Shown: one piece after another, positions 7,266 through 12,516 of the stretch
Position numbering within the stretch: the first letter of the stretch is position 1
Layout: every line of letters starts with the position of its first letter
Assembly (NCBI GenBank): GCA_900539625.1
Contig: UQCW01000064.1
Span: 1-12,516, forward strand
DNA: 12,516 bases
Origin: an uncultured Prevotella sp.
GTDB taxonomy: Bacteria; Bacteroidota; Bacteroidia; Bacteroidales; Bacteroidaceae
Direction of reading: 5' to 3'
Notes under the pieces: model-generated
Database searches by the model: none
Told to the model about the DNA's origin: nothing
Seen by the model: only the letters and a program-made list of their open reading frames with translations
Program-made: the position numbers and the translations under genes

Positions 7266-8522
7266 ATGAAACTCATACATACCGCCGACTGGCATCTCGG
7301 CAACACATTTCATGGACACGACCGCGCTGACGAGCACGCCCATTTTCTTAGCTGGCTTCTGGAAGTAGTTAGGCAGCAGCGTCCCGACGCGCTCATCATT
7401 TCTGGCGACATCTTCGACACCGCCAATCCACCGGCACGCGCCGAAAAGCAGTTCTTCGATTTCCTCATTCAGGCAACGAGTGCTGTTGAAGGACTGCAGG
7501 TGGTGGCCACTGCCGGCAACCACGACTCGGCAGGACGCCTCGAAGCGCCTGCCGAACTGCTCAAGGTGCACAATGTTTATGTGCGCGGAATGGTGCGTCG
7601 GCTGGAGGACTCCGGAGAGGTTGATTTCGACCATTATCTCTTGCCTCTAAGTCCGCTTGGGCAGCAGGAAGCCGTTGTCACTTGCTTTGCCGTGCCTTAT
7701 CTGCGCACCAGCGACTATCCCTCGGGACTTTCAACGACGGAGGGGCTGGCATGGTTTCTCGACAACCTCTGCAAGCGCTATCGCAAAACGCCTTTCAAGT
7801 CGCTGCCGGCCGTTGTTGCCGCCCATTTCTATGCCGCCGGGGCTGAAATCTGCCAGGATGAGCACAGCGAACGCCTTGTTGTTGGCGGGCAAGACTGCGT
7901 TGAGGCGGGCCGCGTTGACTGCGGGGCGCTCTACACGGCCTTGGGACACATCCACAAAGCCCAGCGCGTTGGCGGTGTGAAGTCTGATATGTATTATGCT
8001 GGCAGTGCCCTTCCGATGTCGTTCTCTGAAAAGGGCTACCGCCATGGTGTCAACCTCGTCACCATTAGCGAAACGGGCGAGACAGAGGTCAGCCGCCTGG
8101 AATATACGCCGTTGCGTGCGCTGCTTTCCATCCCCAATCGCGGTGCCGTAAGCACCGATGCTCTCTTCGACGCCATTGCCGCTCTGCCGCAGCGCGAGAA
8201 AAACGACGACGGCGCCACCTGGCCGTATCTCGAAATGCGTGTGCTCGAAAATCAGCCCAACCCTTCGTTGCTCCACGAGGCCACAGAAGCGTTGGCCGAT
8301 AAGGCGGTTCATTTTTGTCGCATGGTGCGCGAACTGCCCCCTGCCGCTTCCGAGCCGGGAAAGATTGGCTCCGTTGAGACGCTGCGCAGCATTCAGCCCA
8401 TCGACATGGCCAAGCGGGTTTTTGAGAGCCGCTACAACACCGACATGCCCGAAGCGCTTCAGCAACGCTTCAACGCGGCCTATGAAAAGGCCGTTTCTGA
8501 AATCAAGGAGGGAGAACAATGA
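7266..8522 (+). CDS. sbcD: Exonuclease SbcD, Mre11-type nuclease subunit
   Basis: This is the nuclease subunit of the SbcCD complex, a cytoplasmic ATP-dependent double-strand exonuclease and single-strand endonuclease that opens DNA hairpins and trims blocked ends. The 418 residues are close to the E. coli protein's usual 400. The calcineurin-like phosphoesterase motifs that bind the two metal ions are all present: D8-W-H10, G47-D48, the G84-N-H-D87 box, H187, and G227-H-I-H230. The C-terminal region (about 275-418) is the capping and helical part that contacts the SbcC coiled-coil base. The ATG at 7266 fits because motif I begins at residue 8, as in the family, and a promoter ends 25 bases upstream. 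The stop overlaps the sbcC start by four bases (ATGA), so the two are translationally coupled. No defect is seen. Confidence 0.97.
   Translation: MKLIHTADWHLGNTFHGHDRADEHAHFLSWLLEVVRQQRPDALIISGDIFDTANPPARAEKQFFDFLIQATSAVEGLQVVATAGNHDSAGRLEAPAELLKVHNVYVRGMVRRLEDSGEVDFDHYLLPLSPLGQQEAVVTCFAVPYLRTSDYPSGLSTTEGLAWFLDNLCKRYRKTPFKSLPAVVAAHFYAAGAEICQDEHSERLVVGGQDCVEAGRVDCGALYTALGHIHKAQRVGGVKSDMYYAGSALPMSFSEKGYRHGVNLVTISETGETEVSRLEYTPLRALLSIPNRGAVSTDALFDAIAALPQREKNDDGATWPYLEMRVLENQPNPSLLHEATEALADKAVHFCRMVRELPPAASEPGKIGSVETLRSIQPIDMAKRVFESRYNTDMPEALQQRFNAAYEKAVSEIKEGEQ
8505..8511 (+). promoter_or_regulatory. Strong Shine-Dalgarno site for sbcC
   Basis: AAGGAGG lies seven bases before the sbcC ATG, inside the last codons of sbcD. 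Such sites are uncommon in Bacteroidetes, which initiate largely without them. It may help re-initiation at the ATGA overlap, or it may be a by-product of the Lys-Glu-Gly-Glu codons it encodes. Confidence 0.55.
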
Positions 8523-11500
8523 AAATAGAGAAAATCACGATATGCAACCTCACCTCAATTGAGGGGAAACAGGTCATCGACTTCACGCAGGAGCCTTTGC
8601 GCTCTGCTGGGCTCTTCGCCATCACGGGCGACACGGGGGCGGGCAAATCCACCATTCTCGATGCCGTTTGTCTGGCGCTCTACAACCACGCGCCGCGCTT
8701 TGAAAATGCGGAGCGCATCACGGGCGACGACGTGAAGAAAAATCCCAACCGCGCGCAGGCCATTTCGCCGACCGACGTGCGGGGCATTCTCCGTCGCGGC
8801 TGCCGCGAAGCCCTCGCCGCTGTGGAGTTTACCACCACTGCGGGGGAACGCTATGAGGCGAAATGGACCTTGCGACTTAAACGAACGGACAACTACGACA
8901 AGGTGGTGCGTAGCCTGCAACGCCTCGCGCCCCACAAGGAAACCATTCCAGAGGCGGAAATCGACCGCCGCATTCCGGAAATCATCGGACTGGATTATAC
9001 GCAGTTTACGCGCACCGTCATGCTGGCGCAAAATAGTTTTGCGAATTTCCTGCGTGCCGGGCGCAGCGAGAAGTCGGCTTTGCTGGAGAAACTGACGGGA
9101 ACTGAAATCTACGGACAAATCTCCCGCACCATTCATGAGCAGACGGTCGAGGCCCAGCAAAGCGTTGAAATCCTGACGAGCAATTTGCAGGAAATCATGA
9201 AAAACCACCTCAGCGACGATGAACTCGCCGCGAAGAAGGAGGAATATTCCTTGGCTTCTGCCACCATCAAGACGCTCACGGAGCGCCAGCAACTCGTGCA
9301 GCAGCAATTGCAGTGGTTTGCCGACTTCGATGAGGCCACCTCGCTGGTGGCCCGTCTGGAAGAGCAATATGCAGGTGCCAATAAAGCCTATATGTCGCTG
9401 CGTGGCGACGAGTTGCGCCTGGAGCGCTATGATTCTGTGCTCGACGTGCAACCGCTTTTCCAGGAAATCAAGATGCGGCGTGCCGACATCGAGCAAATCA
9501 AGCGCGACGAAGAACGCACGTCGAACGACATCCTTTCGGAGCGCCGCCAGCTCAGGGAAGCTGGCGAAGCCCTCGATCAGGCGCGAGAGCGCGTTTCTGA
9601 GGCCGAAGGACGCCTCTCTATGCGTCGCCCTGCCATCAGTCGGGGGCATGTGCTCAACGGAGAGATACGCGGGGCTGAAGGCGAACTGAAGCGGGCCGAC
9701 GTGCAGCTCGTCGAGAAGAAGACGGCCTTTGAGGAACGCACCTCGGCGCTCAAGCAGAAGAATGCCGACTTGGAGGAAAGCGAGAAGGCGTTTGAATCCC
9801 TCAAGCTCCATCAGCAGGCGCTCTCTGTACACCGCCTCATGTTTGACAAGTTTGACCTCGTCAAAGACAAACTCTCTGCGCTCAATATCGAAACGCGGAG
9901 CAATGAGCAAAGCCGCAAGAAATGTGCTCAACTGCAACAGCGACAGGCATCAATAAAGCTCTCTGCGGAGCGCTATCAGAAGAAGCAGCACGACAACGAG
10001 GCGAACATGGACACGCTCAAAGGCGAACTGCTTATCCACCGCCAAAACAATCAGGGACACGACAGTGCGAAACTCCAGCAACGTTTCTCCGACAACCGCA
10101 ACCGTCTGTTGGCCTTGGAACATGCCCAGACGCTCTGGGAAAGTATTGCTTCGGGCTATGAGGAAATCGACGACAAACGGGCGGAAATCAGCAGAATCGA
10201 GGCGGCGCAGAAGCAGAAACAGAAGGATTTGGCGGCGGCCGAAAACAAACTTCTCGTGCTCGTGGAAACCCATAAGCGCCTCAATGTGGCGCTGACGCTC
10301 AGCCAGAGTGAAAACATCGTGAAGTTGCGCAAACAGCTCAAGGAGGGCAGGGCTTGTCCCGTTTGCGGGGCAACGCACCATCCTTACCACACGGAGACGG
10401 AGCGCGAACTTGGCGAATTGCTTAATAATCTCGAAAAGGAATTTAACGAGGCTAAAGAACAACTCGACGCGATGCAGCGTCTGGTGGGCCAGTTGAAGGA
10501 AGAGATGGCGGCCAGCGAAGGACGCTTGGCTTCTGAGCGTTCAAACCTCCAAAGCCGTGAGGCGCGACAGAGGGCGGACGTGGAACAGTGGCATGCGTAT
10601 GCCTATCTCGATAATTCGTTTGTCGATTGCTCGCCTTCTGTGGCACGCGATGCACGCCGCCTCATGATAGGCCTGCTTATCGACAATACGCGCCGCGCGG
10701 CTTCTGAGGCGGAGAAGGAACTGGAAACGTTTAACTTCCACCAGGGCCACATCAACCGCCTTAACGAGCAAATCAGTGTTCTCGAAGCGCAGATGGCGGA
10801 AGATCGCGACCATATCAATGACCTCAACACGCAATATCGCGTGGCGGCGGCTTCTGCTGAGGAGCAGGAGGAAATCTTGACGAAGTCCGACCGCTCGTGC
10901 AGTGAGCTTTACCAGGACCTCGACTCGATGGTGACGCTCTCTGGATGGTTTTCGGAATGGAAAAACAATCCCGACAACTTCCGCCTGCGCCTATCGACGC
11001 TCCACGACGACTGGCTCAACACGTGCAAGAACCTCGACGAGCAACAGCGTGCCTGCGAACTCCTTCATGAAGAGGTGAAGGCTCTGAGCAACCGTCTGAA
11101 TGAGGCTCGCCAGCAATACACGCAGGCTGTGGAGGCGAAGGAGGCCATGCAGGAACGCCTGCAAGCCAAGCGCGACGAGCTTTCAAGGCTTTTCAACAAT
11201 ACGACGCCAGAAAAGGAAGAGGAGCTTCTCTCGGCGGAAATCGCGGCGGCACGTCAGAAGGAATCGCTGGCACGCGGCGTGAACGAACAGGCTTCTGGAC
11301 GCCTGCGGCAGTTGCAGGGAACGCAGCAGAATCTTTTGCAGACGCGCACGACGCGGCAGGGAGAATTGAGCCAGCGAATGGCTGACCTCGACGTGTGGAT
11401 TGTTAAATTCAATTCCACGCATTCGCCGATGCAGTTTGCTGAACTTGAGAAAATCTTCTCGGAGCATTGTGACTGGAAACAACTGCGCGACCGCCTTGAC

Positions 11501-12274
11501 GAGGCGAGAAAGCAGCTCACGCTTGCCAGCACACGTCTCCAAACGGCTCGCGAAGCCCTCTTGGCATTGCGCAGCAAGCCCAGCCAGCCCTCTGGCACGG
11601 GCGACGAGACGCGCGAAAGTCTGAAGGCCAGCGAGGCATCGCTCCTTCAGGAAATCGACGTGCAGAAAGCGCATGTGCTCAGTCTTAACCTCTGTCTTAA
11701 GCAGCATGAAGACAGTGAGCAACGGGCCGCCAGTCGATTGAAAGACCTCGAAGCGGCGCGTGTCAACGCAGAAGAGTGGCGTCGTCTCGATGCGCTCTTG
11801 GGCAGTGCCGACGGCAAGAAATTCCGTGAACTGGCCCAGAGCTACACGTTTGGCTTCCTGGTCAGCCACGCCAACGCCCAGTTGCGCCAGCTCTCGCCGC
11901 GCTATGAGCTCCGCAACATGCCTGGCACGCTCACGCTGGAAATCATCGACCGCGACATGTTTGACGAGCACCGCTACGTCAGTTCGCTTTCTGGCGGCGA
12001 AACCTTCGTTGTCAGTCTCGCGCTGGCTTTGGGACTTGCCACGCTCTCGAGCCACAATCTGAGCATCGGCAGCCTCTTCATCGACGAGGGTTTCGGCAAC
12101 CTCGACCACGCCTCTCTCGACCTCGTTATGTCGGCGCTCTCCAACCTTGAGAATGCGCAGGGCAGAAAAGTGGGCGTCATCAGCCACACCGACCAGATAC
12201 GCTCCCAAATCAGTCCGCAAATCCGACTGGTCAAGCAACCCGCAGGGGGAAAGAGCAAGATAGAAATCGTATAA
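8519..12274 (+). CDS. sbcC: Exonuclease SbcC, Rad50-type SMC-like ATPase subunit
   Basis: This is the ATPase and DNA-tethering subunit of SbcCD; ATP binding joins two heads over DNA and controls SbcD. All SMC/Rad50 signatures are visible. Walker A is GDTGAGKST (37-45), the Q-loop Gln is residue 171 (AQNSF), the zinc hook is C613-P-V-C616, and the ABC signature is SLSGGE (1156-1161). Walker B is FIDEGFG with D1189 and E1190, and the switch His is H1223 (ISHTD). The hook falls almost exactly mid-chain, between two long coiled-coil arms rich in Glu, Arg, Lys, Gln and Leu, as the folded-back rod requires. At 1,251 residues it is about 200 longer than E. coli SbcC (1,048); the extra length appears to be in the arms. 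The start is set by the 4-base overlap with sbcD and a Shine-Dalgarno site at 8505. The gene is intact and G+C-rich. Confidence 0.97.
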   Translation: MKIEKITICNLTSIEGKQVIDFTQEPLRSAGLFAITGDTGAGKSTILDAVCLALYNHAPRFENAERITGDDVKKNPNRAQAISPTDVRGILRRGCREALAAVEFTTTAGERYEAKWTLRLKRTDNYDKVVRSLQRLAPHKETIPEAEIDRRIPEIIGLDYTQFTRTVMLAQNSFANFLRAGRSEKSALLEKLTGTEIYGQISRTIHEQTVEAQQSVEILTSNLQEIMKNHLSDDELAAKKEEYSLASATIKTLTERQQLVQQQLQWFADFDEATSLVARLEEQYAGANKAYMSLRGDELRLERYDSVLDVQPLFQEIKMRRADIEQIKRDEERTSNDILSERRQLREAGEALDQARERVSEAEGRLSMRRPAISRGHVLNGEIRGAEGELKRADVQLVEKKTAFEERTSALKQKNADLEESEKAFESLKLHQQALSVHRLMFDKFDLVKDKLSALNIETRSNEQSRKKCAQLQQRQASIKLSAERYQKKQHDNEANMDTLKGELLIHRQNNQGHDSAKLQQRFSDNRNRLLALEHAQTLWESIASGYEEIDDKRAEISRIEAAQKQKQKDLAAAENKLLVLVETHKRLNVALTLSQSENIVKLRKQLKEGRACPVCGATHHPYHTETERELGELLNNLEKEFNEAKEQLDAMQRLVGQLKEEMAASEGRLASERSNLQSREARQRADVEQWHAYAYLDNSFVDCSPSVARDARRLMIGLLIDNTRRAASEAEKELETFNFHQGHINRLNEQISVLEAQMAEDRDHINDLNTQYRVAAASAEEQEEILTKSDRSCSELYQDLDSMVTLSGWFSEWKNNPDNFRLRLSTLHDDWLNTCKNLDEQQRACELLHEEVKALSNRLNEARQQYTQAVEAKEAMQERLQAKRDELSRLFNNTTPEKEEELLSAEIAAARQKESLARGVNEQASGRLRQLQGTQQNLLQTRTTRQGELSQRMADLDVWIVKFNSTHSPMQFAELEKIFSEHCDWKQLRDRLDEARKQLTLASTRLQTAREALLALRSKPSQPSGTGDETRESLKASEASLLQEIDVQKAHVLSLNLCLKQHEDSEQRAASRLKDLEAARVNAEEWRRLDALLGSADGKKFRELAQSYTFGFLVSHANAQLRQLSPRYELRNMPGTLTLEIIDRDMFDEHRYVSSLSGGETFVVSLALALGLATLSSHNLSIGSLFIDEGFGNLDHASLDLVMSALSNLENAQGRKVGVISHTDQIRSQISPQIRLVKQPAGGKSKIEIV

Positions 12275-12318
12275 GGACGTTGCGGAATGACGGTCATAGA
12301 GACTTGTAGCCTCTCTAT

Positions 12319-12381
12319 TGCTTGCAATATCCTATAGCTGTAAAGCGGAATCCGATAGCCATCAGGCAATACACCATAGCT
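12319..12381. repeat. Degenerate 21-bp tandem repeat after sbcC
   Basis: Three adjoining 21-base units (12319-12339, 12340-12360, 12361-12381) share, on the minus strand, the core RGCTATNGG followed by a TTGC- or CCGC-like segment. Units 1 and 3 agree at about 14 of 21 positions. Because 21 is a multiple of three, a minus-strand reading gives a 7-residue peptide repeat (SYGVLPD, GYRIPLY, SYRILQA). The frame runs on antisense into sbcC and no clear start or family supports a gene. The rest of 12275-12483 shows nothing else I can support, including no convincing terminator. Confidence 0.45.
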
Positions 12382-12483
12382 ATATAAGTAGGTGGTCAAA
12401 ATTATTTTTATATATGTGCCAAGAGCATTATTCTTACAATTGAAACGTCCTCTCGGGCGCATCTACTTACCTTGTTTTCAGTC

Positions 12484-12516
12484 GCAATGCCCGCATTGCT
12501 CCTTCACCCAAGGTGG
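12484..12516. repeat. Palindromic repeat at the window edge
   Basis: GCAATGC and GCATTGC (12484-12490, 12493-12499) form a 7-bp inverted repeat with a 2-base centre. A second short inverted repeat (CACC/GGTG) follows and reaches the last bases of the window. The arm-2-bases-arm design matches the palindromes at 15-30, 89-108 and 362-383. The element is probably cut by the window end. Confidence 0.45.

Noticed and set aside
8555..9937. A 460-residue open frame on the minus strand inside sbcC, with similar long antisense frames at 11183-12238 and 7731-8519
   Set aside because: The sense strand encodes SbcC and SbcD with all catalytic motifs. Long antisense frames are expected opposite GC-rich coding sequence, and none shows a recognisable domain or start signal.
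12296..12318. A 7-bp hairpin (ATAGAGA/TCTCTAT) just after sbcC as an operon terminator
   Set aside because: The stem is AT-rich with a 9-base loop, and no U run follows. It does not qualify as an intrinsic terminator.
12397..12422. A minus-strand TAATTTTG with an upstream TTG after sbcC
   Set aside because: The spacing is only 15 bases, shorter than the usual 17-23, and no credible gene follows on the minus strand.

Overview
The window most likely comes from a Bacteroidales genome, probably a Prevotella-like member of the Prevotellaceae. The pointers are three promoters of the Bacteroidetes type (TAnnTTTG at -7, with TTG/TTT about 19-20 bases upstream), a very large surface protein whose C-terminal tail (YYDLTGRQV...IYI) is common in that group, an A|Q signal-peptidase site, and no Shine-Dalgarno sequence before the large gene. 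The genus is an inference; no rRNA or other marker is present.

Layout. Positions 1-462 are gene-free and packed with palindromic repeats: short GC-rich hairpins at 15-134, then two oppositely oriented copies of a palindrome-bearing element (231-282 and 357-462). Positions 463-931 form an AT-rich leader with a possible promoter near 618. One large gene fills 932-6261. It encodes a secreted or surface protein of about 1,776 residues with 13 Asp-rich FG-GAP/VCBS-type calcium motifs in two blocks, fibronectin-III/Ig-like domains and a short C-terminal tail. Its signal peptide is out of frame with the rest, and the break falls on a run of seven G (1031-1037). A strong terminator follows at 6286.

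Positions 6320-7265 hold no convincing protein gene but much structure: a third copy of the palindromic element (6401-6506), a perfect 22-bp inverted repeat enclosing 22-bp tandem repeats (6516-6611), and a candidate structured small RNA on the minus strand. That RNA runs from about 6902 to 6687 and has its own promoter, at least four internal helices and a near-perfect intrinsic terminator. The sbcD promoter lies at 7211-7241.

Positions 7266-12274 hold the sbcD-sbcC operon, with a 4-base ATGA overlap. It encodes the bacterial Mre11-Rad50 homologue, the nuclease/ATPase that processes DNA hairpins, palindromes and blocked ends. Both proteins look intact, with every catalytic motif present. The tail (12275-12516) is gene-free and carries degenerate 21-bp tandem repeats and one more palindrome at the window edge.

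The surface protein and the SbcCD operon appear functionally unrelated and differ in base composition; sbcDC is visibly richer in G+C. The best candidates for something undescribed are the minus-strand RNA and the poly-G frame break in the surface protein's export signal.
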